NCBI GenBank assembly: GCA_013314735.1
Contig: JABUFD010000003.1
Location: 434,001 to 498,000 of the forward strand
Origin: Anaerolineae bacterium
GTDB lineage: Bacteria > Chloroflexota > Anaerolineae > Anaerolineales > Anaerolineaceae
DNA length: 64,000 bases
Reading direction: 5' to 3'
Positions 43,349 through 51,763 of the stretch are shown here, piece after piece. The notes under the pieces were generated by a model. It was given only the letters and a program-made list of their open reading frames with translations, had not been told where the DNA came from and searched no databases. The number at the start of each line of letters is the position of its first letter. The stretch's first letter is position 1. A program made the position numbers and the translations under genes.

Positions 43349-46300
43349 TTATTTGACTTTCAATTTCAACGTGCGAAGCTGGAACGCACCAAACGGCAGG
43401 ATGATCTTGCCATCTTCCACTTTGACCTCGGCTACTTCATGCTCGAGCAGGTTCACTTCCACGGCTTCCGCCACATTCAGTCCGATGTGCAGTGCAGCCG
43501 ATGTGCGGGCACCGAAGCTTTCGTACAGGCGTACGATGATCTCATCGCTGTCTTCCGCTTTTTTGACGGTATCGATCACCACCGCGGGGTTGTCCACCGC
43601 GAAGTAGGATTTCACCGCCGGGGCGGTAGACGTACGCTTCACCACCATCGGCACATTGAAGCGGTAGCCTTCACCAACCACACCGGCCTGCTGCAGGCTG
43701 CCGGCATGCGGCATCACCGCGTAGTCGAAGTGGTGGGTGCCCATATCCGCCATCGGATCAGGTGACTTGGGAGCGCGCAGCAGCGAAAGGCGCATCACAT
43801 TGCCCAGGGTGCTGTAACCGTACTTACAGTCATTCAGCAGGCTGACGCCGAAACCGTACTCTGACAGGTCCGCCCACTTGTGGCCGACCACCTCAAAGCG
43901 CGCCATGTCCCACGGTGAGTTGAAGTGGGTCGGGCGGCGCAGGTGGCCGAACTGGATTTCATAGGCGGCGTCCACCGCGCGTACATCAAAGGCGAACTCA
44001 ACCTTGAGGAAACGGTTATCCTCATGCCATTCCACCTTGTTCTTGAAATCAACGTGCTTGCTGGTGGCACTCAGGCGCACCACCTGGTGAATGCTGCTTT
44101 TCTCGCTGATCTTGTAATCGAACGCCACTGCCACGCGGTAGGGGCCATTCTCGATCACTTCACAGGCATGTGCCGGGGCAATTTCCTCGCGGGTTTCCAG
44201 GTGGTAGGCATCCACATCCCATGCGTCCCAGTTGGAGGGTTTGTCTTCAAAGATCACAAACTGGTTGCCCACACCGCCGGCCGCCAGGGTTTCACGCCCG
44301 GCATCCTTGGAGTACAGGCTGAGCAGCTGGCCGCCCTTGTTAAAGCACGCCACCAGGTTATCATTCTCAAGTTCGTAACCGGCTTCCGTTTCCATCAAAG
44401 AAACCTTGCGGGCGGTTTCCTTCACTGGTTCCACCACCGCATAGCCGTAGGACGGTGCGGAAACGATGCCCAGCGGCTTGCCGCAGGCGGAAGTCTGAAT
44501 GGATTCGATCCCTTCCGGCAGTTCAACCACTTCTTCGCGCTCAAACCCGGTGGTGTTGACCACCAGCAGGTTCTTGCCATTGTCATCGGTCGCAAAAGCG
44601 GTCTTGAGGGCTTCAGAACGCAGTTCGCAGCCTTTGTCGAGCACTTTCTTGTAGTCAACGGCCGCGTCATCATATACTTCGGTGATGGAAGAGCCGGGGA
44701 TGATATCATGGAACTGGTTGGTGAGGACAATCTTCCACATCCAATCGAGGTCATCGGTTGGGTAGCGGCCGCCCTTGAGCATCGCCAGCACCGCCAGGAA
44801 CTCGACATCATGGAACATGAATTCGCTCTTGCGGTTATTGCGCTTGGTGAGGGCCTGGGTGGTGTAAGTACCGCGGTGCAGCTCAAAATACAGCTCGCCC
44901 ACCCATTTGACCGGGTTCTTCAGGTCATCGGTCAGGCGCTGGTAGAACTCCTTGGGGGCGCGCATCTGCACCCGGGCCAGCCCGTCAACATCACGCATGC
45001 GGGAAAGCTGTTCGATCATCGCCGTGGTCGGTCCACCGCCGCCGTCGCCGAAACCGTACAGCAGGTAGCTTTCCCTGGAATTTTCATGGTCCTTGTAGTT
45101 CTTGGTAGAATACACCACTTCCTTCACATTCGCCATACTGTTATAGGTATCGGCGGGCGGGAAGTGTGTCAGCACCTGTGAACCATCAATGCCTTCCCAG
45201 ATGAAGGTGTGGGTGGGCAGTTTGTTGAACTGGTTCCAGCTCAGTTTCTGGGTCAGGAAATAATCGATCTCCGCGCCCTGCAGGATTTGCGGCAGGTTGC
45301 CGGAATAACCGAACACATCCGGCTCCCAGAAGTCGATACAATGGAAGCCGAGTTCTTTTTCAAAGAAGCGCTGCCCGAACAGGAACTGGCGCACAAAGGA
45401 TTCACCGCTGGGGATATTGGCATCCATTTCCACCCAGCTGCCGCCGGTGGGAACAAAGCGCCCTTCGGCTGCCTTTTCCTTCATGCGCTCGTACAGGTCA
45501 GGATGCTCGTTTTTCATCCACTCCCATTGCTGCGCCTGGGAAACCGCAAACTTATAATCCGGGTACATGTCCATATAGCGCACCGCGCTGGAAAACGTGC
45601 GGTAGCACTTGCGCTTGGTCTCCGCCAGCGGCCACAGCCAGGCGGTATCAATGTGGGCATGCCCGATGGCGGACATATTGTGCTGCCCGGCGCCGTTTTT
45701 CTCACTGTAGAATTCGGCGGCCATGGCGCGCGCCGGTGCCCAGGTGCTGCGGTCATCGAGGCGGAGCACGTTGCACATTTCGTTGGCAACACGCAGTGCC
45801 TGCCCGCGGCGCGGCAGGTCTTCTGGCAGTTCCTTGGCCATGTCTGCGATCACCACGAAGTCCCAGTACAGGTCCCAGGCTTCACGGTCAAACACCGCAA
45901 TTTCCGCTTTGCGCAGCCAGCCGACCACATGTTCCACATCGGGTCCACCGCCGCCCACCCCAAACAGGGTATTGACGGCCACTTCCACATACAGCACACC
46001 GCTCTCGCCGCCATTGGCGGAAACGGTCAGCTGATAATCGGGGCGGGTCACATTCCAGGGATCATTGATCACACCACCGGTGAGACCCTGCATTGGTTTG
46101 CCATCAATCCACACGGCACCTTCACACATGGCATCGAATAGGAAATGGACTTCCTTGCCCTTCCATTCGGCGGGAACCTGGTACTCCACCCGCACCCAGT
46201 GGGTGGACCACAAAGGGGCGAAGTTGTGCCCGATCTCGATCGGCTGGTAGGTACCTTTCATCGCTTCGGCATAAGTTATGCGGCCTGGCGCGGCAAATGA

Positions 46301-46399
46301 GGTCAGTTGAACAGGTCTTCGGTCCACGTAATGCAGCGATTTTAGCGAGCCTTTCATCGTCTGCAAGCGTTTCACCGTAAGGTCATAATGTTTCTGCAT
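43349..46399 (-). CDS. Alpha-mannosidase, glycoside hydrolase family 38
   Basis: 1016 aa from the ATG at 46399 behind AAAGGAG; the frame upstream is not conserved and contains the -10 site. It hydrolyses alpha-mannosides, cytoplasmic since no signal peptide. The GH38 zinc site is AIGHAHIDTAWLWPLAETKR (His247, His249, Asp251) and the nucleophile Asp361 sits in DFWEPDVFGYSGNLPQIL. LSWNQFNKLPTHTFIWEGID and the long C-terminal beta domains are as in class II mannosidases. It has its own promoter, an upstream palindrome and a strong terminator, so it is probably separately regulated by sugar availability. Confidence 0.94.
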   Translation of the reverse strand: MQKHYDLTVKRLQTMKGSLKSLHYVDRRPVQLTSFAAPGRITYAEAMKGTYQPIEIGHNFAPLWSTHWVRVEYQVPAEWKGKEVHFLFDAMCEGAVWIDGKPMQGLTGGVINDPWNVTRPDYQLTVSANGGESGVLYVEVAVNTLFGVGGGGPDVEHVVGWLRKAEIAVFDREAWDLYWDFVVIADMAKELPEDLPRRGQALRVANEMCNVLRLDDRSTWAPARAMAAEFYSEKNGAGQHNMSAIGHAHIDTAWLWPLAETKRKCYRTFSSAVRYMDMYPDYKFAVSQAQQWEWMKNEHPDLYERMKEKAAEGRFVPTGGSWVEMDANIPSGESFVRQFLFGQRFFEKELGFHCIDFWEPDVFGYSGNLPQILQGAEIDYFLTQKLSWNQFNKLPTHTFIWEGIDGSQVLTHFPPADTYNSMANVKEVVYSTKNYKDHENSRESYLLYGFGDGGGGPTTAMIEQLSRMRDVDGLARVQMRAPKEFYQRLTDDLKNPVKWVGELYFELHRGTYTTQALTKRNNRKSEFMFHDVEFLAVLAMLKGGRYPTDDLDWMWKIVLTNQFHDIIPGSSITEVYDDAAVDYKKVLDKGCELRSEALKTAFATDDNGKNLLVVNTTGFEREEVVELPEGIESIQTSACGKPLGIVSAPSYGYAVVEPVKETARKVSLMETEAGYELENDNLVACFNKGGQLLSLYSKDAGRETLAAGGVGNQFVIFEDKPSNWDAWDVDAYHLETREEIAPAHACEVIENGPYRVAVAFDYKISEKSSIHQVVRLSATSKHVDFKNKVEWHEDNRFLKVEFAFDVRAVDAAYEIQFGHLRRPTHFNSPWDMARFEVVGHKWADLSEYGFGVSLLNDCKYGYSTLGNVMRLSLLRAPKSPDPMADMGTHHFDYAVMPHAGSLQQAGVVGEGYRFNVPMVVKRTSTAPAVKSYFAVDNPAVVIDTVKKAEDSDEIIVRLYESFGARTSAALHIGLNVAEAVEVNLLEHEVAEVKVEDGKIILPFGAFQLRTLKLKVK

Positions 46400-46441
46400 G
46401 GAAATACTCCTTTTATCGGTCACGCAATAGATAGTGCCTTC

Positions 46442-46471
46442 ATTATAAAGCTTTGCCTCCCACCGGTGCAA
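46442..46471 (-). promoter_or_regulatory. Promoter of the alpha-mannosidase gene
   Basis: On the minus strand TTGCAC (46466-46471) and a perfect TATAAT (46442-46447) are 18 bases apart, 43 bases before the ATG. Confidence 0.6.
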
Positions 46472-46478
46472 GTGATGA

Positions 46479-46494
46479 AGTGGATATATCCACT
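46479..46494. promoter_or_regulatory. 16-base perfect palindrome, candidate operator
   Basis: AGTGGATATATCCACT is self-complementary and sits seven bases upstream of the -35 of the mannosidase promoter, between two divergent genes. The size suits a dimeric regulator. No regulator gene is nearby. Confidence 0.5.
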
Positions 46495-46591
46495 ATGACA
46501 GGTGTTAACTGGCGACGCAATTTGCCCGGTGCAATTGGCGGTTGAGTTATGTATAATGGAAGAGAAGACCGCTTAGAAAAGGAAGAATCAT

Positions 46592-47092
46592 ATGAACCGA
46601 AAAAAAATCATTCTGCTCACTATCTCCGCCATTTTCCTGATGGCTTGTGCCTGCCCCCTCACCAGCCTGTTCCAGAGTCTGGTCAGCCCGGAGAACATCG
46701 CTGAAAGCGTCATCGATGCCATTCCCGAAGACCTGACCGAGCAGCTTCCCGGTGAGATGGACGAATTGCTGGAAGAACTGCCGGAAATGGACCCGGAGGA
46801 ATTGGAAGAATTCCTCGACCAGCCGGTGCCGGAAAATATCCCGATCCTGCCGGAACGCGAGAACGACCTGTATTCGATGTCTGGCATGATCACCTACTCC
46901 ACCCAGCTGCCCCAGGCCGACGTGGAAGATTTCTACCGCACCGAGATGACCAAACTCGGCTGGACCGAGGCGGAAGACAACCTGCTGGCTGGCTTCGCCC
47001 TTGAATTTGAAAATGAAACCCAGACCGCCCAGATCATCCTCTCGGATATGGCCGGTGACACCTACATCATGATCACGATCGAGGACAAGTAA
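46592..47092 (+). CDS. Small acidic lipoprotein
   Basis: 166 aa. MNRKKIILLTISAIFLMAC opens a lipoprotein signal with the lipobox at LMAC. A strongly acidic Glu/Pro segment (about residues 40-85, MDELLEELPEMDPEELEEF) acts as a spacer. The C-terminal 80 residues form a beta-alpha domain: GMITYSTQLPQADVEDFYRT and EMTKLGWTEAED look like modules that recur in other predicted lipoproteins of Chloroflexota. Function unknown. A TATAAT hexamer at 46552-46557 may be its -10. A hairpin terminator follows. Confidence 0.75.
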   Translation: MNRKKIILLTISAIFLMACACPLTSLFQSLVSPENIAESVIDAIPEDLTEQLPGEMDELLEELPEMDPEELEEFLDQPVPENIPILPERENDLYSMSGMITYSTQLPQADVEDFYRTEMTKLGWTEAEDNLLAGFALEFENETQTAQIILSDMAGDTYIMITIEDK

Positions 47093-47116
47093 CCTCCCCG
47101 GTGACGGACCGTTTAA

Positions 47117-47155
47117 ACAAGGATCTCGGGATCGCCGTGTCCCGAGACCGTTGTT
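47117..47155 (+). terminator. Hairpin terminator after the small lipoprotein gene
   Basis: Core arms CTCGGGA (47125-47131) / TCCCGAG (47140-47146), extended outward with a few mismatches by AACAAGGAT / ACCGTTGTT. Only a short T-rich end follows. Confidence 0.55.
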
Positions 47156-47316
47156 TCACCAATAATTCACTGAGAATAAGGAGTACCTTTATTGTCTTTA
47201 TTATAGCGCGCGGGGCGTGGAATTCCACCGCAAAAAGGGTAGTTTCACCCAATCTTTACAACAGACTTTGTGAAATATTTCCCTATATTTTAAGCGGGGA
47301 GGGCCGCCCTGAGCCT

Positions 47317-47333
47317 GTCAGGGCTTTTACCAG
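47317..47333. repeat. Short dispersed palindrome, second copy
   Basis: CCCTGAGCCTGTCAGGG is related to the inverted form of the element at 576-594 and lies in non-coding DNA. Confidence 0.4.
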
Positions 47334-47393
47334 GCAGCACAAAGGGGATCCCAAAATCCTGGCAGCCCGACCGTGCACCAGCATCGAACCATG

Positions 47394-47424
47394 AAAAAAA
47401 TAGAACCGCCAATCGGCGGTTCTA
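47394..47424 (-). terminator. Intrinsic terminator of the oligopeptide transporter operon
   Basis: Perfect 10-base arms TAGAACCGCC / GGCGGTTCTA with a four-base loop; on the minus strand the stem is followed by a run of seven T. It lies 41 bases beyond the last gene of the operon. Confidence 0.85.
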
Positions 47425-47464
47425 TCCATTTCCAGAAGGTTGCGGGGATGATATTGAGTACCCC

Positions 47465-48478
47465 CTAAGAAGTTTTGATGCCCCCGGAGGATGTCCCCTC
47501 CTGCGGATGATGACAGGCAATAAAATGTTCCGGCATCAGTTCGCGCAATTCGGGTTCCTCCTGGGAGCAAATCTCGGTTGCGAACGGGCAGCGCGGATGG
47601 AAGCGGCAGCCAGACGGCGGGTTGAGCGCGCTGGGCACATCGCCTTCGAGGATGATGCGCTCGCGCCGGATCTTCGGGTTTGGGATCGGCACCGCCGAAA
47701 GCAGCGCGATCGTGTAGGGATGTGCCGGGTGCTCAAAAATTTCCTCGCGAGTTGAAAGCTCCGCGATCTTGCCCAGGTACATCACCGCCACACGGGTGGA
47801 TATGTGCTCCACCACCCCCAGGTTATGCGCCACAAACAGGTAGGTCAGGTCCAATGAATCCTGCAGGTCCTTGAGGATGTTCAGCACCTGCGCCTGGATT
47901 GACACATCCAGCGCCGACACCGGTTCATCGAGTACGATGAACTTGGGTTCCATCACCAGCGCCCGGGCAATCCCGATCCGTTGGCGCTGGCCGCCGGAAA
48001 ATTCGTGCGGGTAGCGCAGGGCATGGAAGTCCTGCAAACCCACCCGGCTCATCGCCTGGAGCACCCGTTCAAAACGCTCCTGCGCGCTGCCGATGTGATG
48101 GATCTTCAGTCCTTCGGCAATCGATTCTCCGATCGGCAGGCGCGGGTCCAACGAGCCGTACGGGTCCTGGAACACAATTTGCATATCCCGCCGATACGGC
48201 TTCATCTCCCGTTCTTTGAGTGCGAACAGGTTCACGCCCTTGTAATACACCTCGCCCGAGGTGGGTTCGTGCAGGCGCAGCAGGGTATGCCCGGCAGTGG
48301 TTTTCCCACAGCCTGATTCCCCCACCAGGGAGAGGGTTTCGCCTTTTTTAATGGAGAAGCTGATGTTGTCCACCGCTTTCACATTGGCAACCACCCGGTT
48401 CAGGATCCCCCCCTGGATCGGGTAATATTTGACCATGTTACGGACTTCTATCAGGTTTTCGGATTGTGTGGTTTGCAT
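47465..48478 (-). CDS. oppF: Oligopeptide ABC transporter ATP-binding protein (OppF/DppF type)
   Basis: 337 aa. Walker [20 protein letters not shown] (about 53-71), Q-loop [17 protein letters not shown], signature [17 protein letters not shown], Walker [19 protein letters not shown] and H-loop [14 protein letters not shown] are intact. The C-terminal oligopeptide-binding extension with [20 protein letters not shown] and its cysteines marks the OppD/F subfamily. It is the second ATPase of the operon, directly after oppD, and the last gene before the terminator. Confidence 0.94.
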   Translation of the reverse strand: MQTTQSENLIEVRNMVKYYPIQGGILNRVVANVKAVDNISFSIKKGETLSLVGESGCGKTTAGHTLLRLHEPTSGEVYYKGVNLFALKEREMKPYRRDMQIVFQDPYGSLDPRLPIGESIAEGLKIHHIGSAQERFERVLQAMSRVGLQDFHALRYPHEFSGGQRQRIGIARALVMEPKFIVLDEPVSALDVSIQAQVLNILKDLQDSLDLTYLFVAHNLGVVEHISTRVAVMYLGKIAELSTREEIFEHPAHPYTIALLSAVPIPNPKIRRERIILEGDVPSALNPPSGCRFHPRCPFATEICSQEEPELRELMPEHFIACHHPQEGTSSGGIKTS

Positions 48479-48481
48479 CGA

Positions 48482-49534
48482 TTAACCTGCCTTTCCCATT
48501 TCTGCTTTGAGCGGAGCGGTATGGCCAGCCTCCGGACAATCCTGGTACAGCCAGCAGCGCGCCTGGTGCATCTCGCGGTCACCCATTGGTATCAACTCGG
48601 GCTCGCGTTCGGTGCAAATGCCCAGCCCATATTGGTCACGCAGCTCACAGCGATCCGCGAATCGGCAGCCCGGCGGGAGGTTGATCAGGTTGGGCACATT
48701 GCCAGGGATGGTATCGAGGCGGTCCTGTACCACGCCCACCACCGGCACCGAGGCAATCAGTCCACGGGTGTAGGGATGGCAGGGGCACTCGAAGATGGTG
48801 TTCACGTCTGCCACTTCCACCACCCGCCCGGCATACATCACCGCCACGCGTTCCGCCATTTCAGACACCACGCCCAGGTCATGCGTGATCAGGATCACGG
48901 CAGTGTTGAACTCCCGCTGCAAGCCGCGCAGCAGGTCGAGGATCTGCGCCTGGATGGTTACATCCAGGGCGGTGGTGGGTTCATCCGCGATCAACAATTC
49001 CGGCTGCAGCGCCAGCGCCATGGCGATCATCACACGCTGTGCCTGCCCGCCCGACATCTGGTGCGGGTACGATTTCGCCTTGCGCTCCGGGTCGGGAATC
49101 CCGACCACCCGCAGCAGTTCCACCGCCTTCTGGCGGGCTTCTTCCTTCTTCATTTGCCCGTGCACCTGGAACACCTCGGCAATCTGCTCGCCGACCGTGT
49201 ACACCGGATCCAGGCTGGTCTGCGGCTGCTGGAAGATCATCGATATCTGCTTCCCGCGAATCTGGGTCATTTCTCTGTCCGACTTTCCGATCAGGTTCTC
49301 GCCTTTGAAGATAATCTCTCCATCGACGATCTTGCCCGGCGAATCCACCAGCTGCATGATCGAAAAGGAAGTGACCGATTTTCCGCAGCCGCTTTCTCCC
49401 ACCAGGCCAAGGATTTCGCCGTGGCGCAGTTCGAAATCAAGGCCGTCGACCGCTTTCACCACACCGTCATCGGTGTAGAAAAACACTTTCAGGTTCTTTA
49501 CCGCAAGAATGGTTTCATTGTGTTGTTCAGTCAT
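48482..49534 (-). CDS. oppD: Oligopeptide ABC transporter ATP-binding protein (OppD/DppD type)
   Basis: 350 aa from the ATG at 49534, behind GGAAGGAG. Walker [40 protein letters not shown] (Q-loop), signature QMSGGQAQRVMIAMALAL, Walker B LLIADEPTTALDVTIQAQ and H-loop ILITHDLGVVSEM. The C-terminal GCRFADRCELRDQYGLGIC cysteine motif again marks OppD/F. It drives peptide import with OppF through OppB/OppC. Confidence 0.94.
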   Translation of the reverse strand: MTEQHNETILAVKNLKVFFYTDDGVVKAVDGLDFELRHGEILGLVGESGCGKSVTSFSIMQLVDSPGKIVDGEIIFKGENLIGKSDREMTQIRGKQISMIFQQPQTSLDPVYTVGEQIAEVFQVHGQMKKEEARQKAVELLRVVGIPDPERKAKSYPHQMSGGQAQRVMIAMALALQPELLIADEPTTALDVTIQAQILDLLRGLQREFNTAVILITHDLGVVSEMAERVAVMYAGRVVEVADVNTIFECPCHPYTRGLIASVPVVGVVQDRLDTIPGNVPNLINLPPGCRFADRCELRDQYGLGICTEREPELIPMGDREMHQARCWLYQDCPEAGHTAPLKAEMGKAG

Positions 49535-49550
49535 TGTGTTCTCCTTCCCT

Positions 49551-50561
49551 TTAATCATTGCCAGCCTGGTTGAGGCGCGGGTCAATGGCGTCGCGCAGGC
49601 CGTCACCGAGCAGGTTGAACCCCAGCACGGTCAGCATGATGGCGAAGCCCGGGAAAAATACCAGGTGCGGCGCGGTGAATACCTGCGCGCGCTCGGTTCC
49701 CAGCATGGTACCCCATTCCGGCGTGGGCGGCTGTGCCCCCAGCCCCAGGAAGGAAAGCGCCGCGGTTTCGAGAATGGCACCGCCGATACCGAGCGTTGCC
49801 CGCACAATCAGGGGCGGGATCGCGTTCGGCAGGATACGGGAGAACAAAACATGCATCGAGCTGCCCCCCAATGCCTTGGAGGCGGCCACATATTCATTGG
49901 TTTTCACGCTGAGTACGCTGGCACGCACAATGCGCGCGTACCCCGGAATGGAGACGATCGAGATCGCCAGCAGGGCGTTAATGATCCCACGGCCCAACAC
50001 ATTCACAATCGCGATCATCAGCAGCAGGGAGGGAAACGCCATCAGCACATCCAGCAGTCGCATGATGATATTGTCCCAGCGCCCGCCCAAAAAGCCCGCC
50101 AGCGATCCCAAAATTGTGCCGACGGTCAGTGACAGGGAAACCGTAACCACCCCCACCAACAGCGAAATGCGCGCACCGTACAGCACACGGCTGAACTGGT
50201 CACGGACATTGCCGTCAATCCCCATCAAGTGGGTGGGCTGGTCCGCCGGGCAGCACAGGCCTTTGAGACTGCTGCACACCTGCTGTCCCAGGGCCGAGGT
50301 AGTCTCCGGGTCCACCAGGTGAATACAGGGGCCGGACCGTTTTTTAACGTCCTCAATCCCGATCAGCACCTGCAGCGGGTCATAGGGGGCAATCACCGGG
50401 GCAAACACCGCGATCAGGATCATAAAGCCGATCAACCCCATGCCGAACAGCGCGTTGCGCTGGTGAAAGATGCGCCGCAAGGTCAGGCGCCACAATGAAT
50501 TCTGGCGGTAATCCTGGAAGGACTTCTCCCCAATTTTCGTCTTTTTTATCTTCGATGCCAT
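49551..50561 (-). CDS. oppC: Oligopeptide ABC transporter permease (OppC/DppC type)
   Basis: 336 aa with six membrane helices. After the first (GLIGFMILIAVFAPVIAPYD) comes an extracytoplasmic loop with cysteines (RSGPCIHLVD, VCSSLKGLCCPADQPTHLMG), longer than usual. The EAA loop is EYVAASKALGGSSMHVLFSR, followed by ILETAALSFLGLGAQPPTPEWG, a hallmark of OppC/DppC. Translocates peptides with OppB. It starts two bases after oppB ends and is followed by oppD. Confidence 0.93.
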   Translation of the reverse strand: MASKIKKTKIGEKSFQDYRQNSLWRLTLRRIFHQRNALFGMGLIGFMILIAVFAPVIAPYDPLQVLIGIEDVKKRSGPCIHLVDPETTSALGQQVCSSLKGLCCPADQPTHLMGIDGNVRDQFSRVLYGARISLLVGVVTVSLSLTVGTILGSLAGFLGGRWDNIIMRLLDVLMAFPSLLLMIAIVNVLGRGIINALLAISIVSIPGYARIVRASVLSVKTNEYVAASKALGGSSMHVLFSRILPNAIPPLIVRATLGIGGAILETAALSFLGLGAQPPTPEWGTMLGTERAQVFTAPHLVFFPGFAIMLTVLGFNLLGDGLRDAIDPRLNQAGND

Positions 50562-50563
50562 AG

Positions 50564-51643
50564 CTACTCCACCTTGATCCGGGGATCGATCAAACCATAG
50601 GTCAGGTCGACAATTAAATTCAGCAGCACAAAGCTGACAGCAATGAATACGGTGAAGCCCTGGATCACCACGAAGTCACGGGCTGTGATGGCCTCGTACA
50701 TCATTCCCCCCACACCGGCCAGGCCAAACACAGTTTCCGTCAAAACCGCGCCGCCGAACAGCAGGCTGAGCTGCATCCCCACCACGGTGATCACCGGCAG
50801 AAGCGCGTTGCGGAAGGCATGCTTCCAGATTACCGCCCGCCGCAACAAGCCCTTGGCACGGGCAGCTTTGATATAGTCCTGGTTGATCACTTCCAGCATG
50901 CTGGAACGAGTGAAGCGCGCCAGGGTGAGCAGAGAAGTGCTGGCCAGGCACACTGCCGGCAGGATCATATGGTGCAGGTAATCCTTCAGGCTGCTCCAGT
51001 TGCCGGTGATGATATTGTTAAAGAGATACAAATTGGATAAAAATTTCGCCGCGCCGGCCAGGATAGACCCCTTGGCCAGTTCCCAGCCAAACACTTCAAA
51101 AAACGGATCCGGAGACAGGCCCGGTGTTACCCGGCCGGAAGGCGGGATCCAGAACGGTGTGCCGCGCATCACGGTGGCGAAGAAGAACATCAACATCAAC
51201 GCCAACCAGTAGATGGGCATGGATACACCGATATTGGCAATCACCATTAAAAACACATCAAAAAACGAGTTACGCTTCAACGCCGCCAGCACCCCCACCG
51301 GGATGCCGATCACGATCGCCAGCGTCAGCCCGAACGCACCGAGTTCGATCGTTACCGGCAGGCGGTCGATCATGATCTCGGTCACAGAGCGGCTGTAGCG
51401 GATGGATTCGCCGAAATCGCCGCGCAGAATTTCACCGATATAGTTAACCAACTGCACCGGGATGGGATCATTTAATCCGTTTTCTTCCATGAACCTGGCG
51501 CATACCTCGGGGGTCGCTTTTTCACCCAGCATCGCCCGGCAGGGGTCGCCAGGAATCCAACGGGCGAGGGCAAAGGTAACCACAAAAATGCCCAGCACCA
51601 CCGGTATTGCCAGTAATAATCTTCGTACTGTGTATTGGAGCAT
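50564..51643 (-). CDS. oppB: Oligopeptide ABC transporter permease (OppB/DppB type)
   Basis: 359 aa. Begins with the family start LQYTVRRLLLAIPVVLGIFV, RWIPGDPCRAMLGE and later YIKAARAKGLLRRAVIWKHA (EAA loop), FGGAVLTETVFGLAGVGGMM and NLIVDLTYGLIDPRIK at the end. About six membrane helices. The insert of some 30 residues around GRVTPGLSPDPFFEVFGWEL in the large external loop is longer than in classical DppB. It follows oppA after a strong hairpin. Confidence 0.94.
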   Translation of the reverse strand: MLQYTVRRLLLAIPVVLGIFVVTFALARWIPGDPCRAMLGEKATPEVCARFMEENGLNDPIPVQLVNYIGEILRGDFGESIRYSRSVTEIMIDRLPVTIELGAFGLTLAIVIGIPVGVLAALKRNSFFDVFLMVIANIGVSMPIYWLALMLMFFFATVMRGTPFWIPPSGRVTPGLSPDPFFEVFGWELAKGSILAGAAKFLSNLYLFNNIITGNWSSLKDYLHHMILPAVCLASTSLLTLARFTRSSMLEVINQDYIKAARAKGLLRRAVIWKHAFRNALLPVITVVGMQLSLLFGGAVLTETVFGLAGVGGMMYEAITARDFVVIQGFTVFIAVSFVLLNLIVDLTYGLIDPRIKVE

Positions 51644-51688
51644 CGAACACCTGCTTCCCTAACAATAAATCAAACCTACAATTAAGTT

Positions 51689-51722
51689 CGCGGGGTGATC
51701 CTTTTGAGAAGATCACCCCGCG
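51689..51722. other. Intercistronic hairpin between the binding protein and permease genes
   Basis: Perfect 12-base arms CGCGGGGTGATC / GATCACCCCGCG with a 10-base loop. On the coding (minus) strand no T-run follows, so partial read-through and protection of the upstream oppA message, as known for binding-protein genes elsewhere, is the likely effect. The T-run is on the plus strand. Confidence 0.65.
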
Positions 51723-51763
51723 TTTTTCAATCAGGTGAATCTACAAAACTATTTCAACAGGCT

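Larger units (their letters stand above)
47093..47464. other. Intergenic stretch with two terminators and a palindromic repeat
   Basis: 372 bases between the small lipoprotein and the oligopeptide operon. It contains a plus-strand terminator, the short dispersed palindrome and the minus-strand operon terminator. The open frame at 47101-47394 spans these structures and is not credible as a gene. Confidence 0.65.

Noticed and set aside
43925-46141. Two long plus-strand frames opposite the GH38 gene
   Set aside because: Antisense frames produced by GC-rich codon bias.
47101-47394. 97-codon plus-strand frame
   Set aside because: It spans a terminator hairpin and a dispersed palindrome, has no ribosome site and no family.
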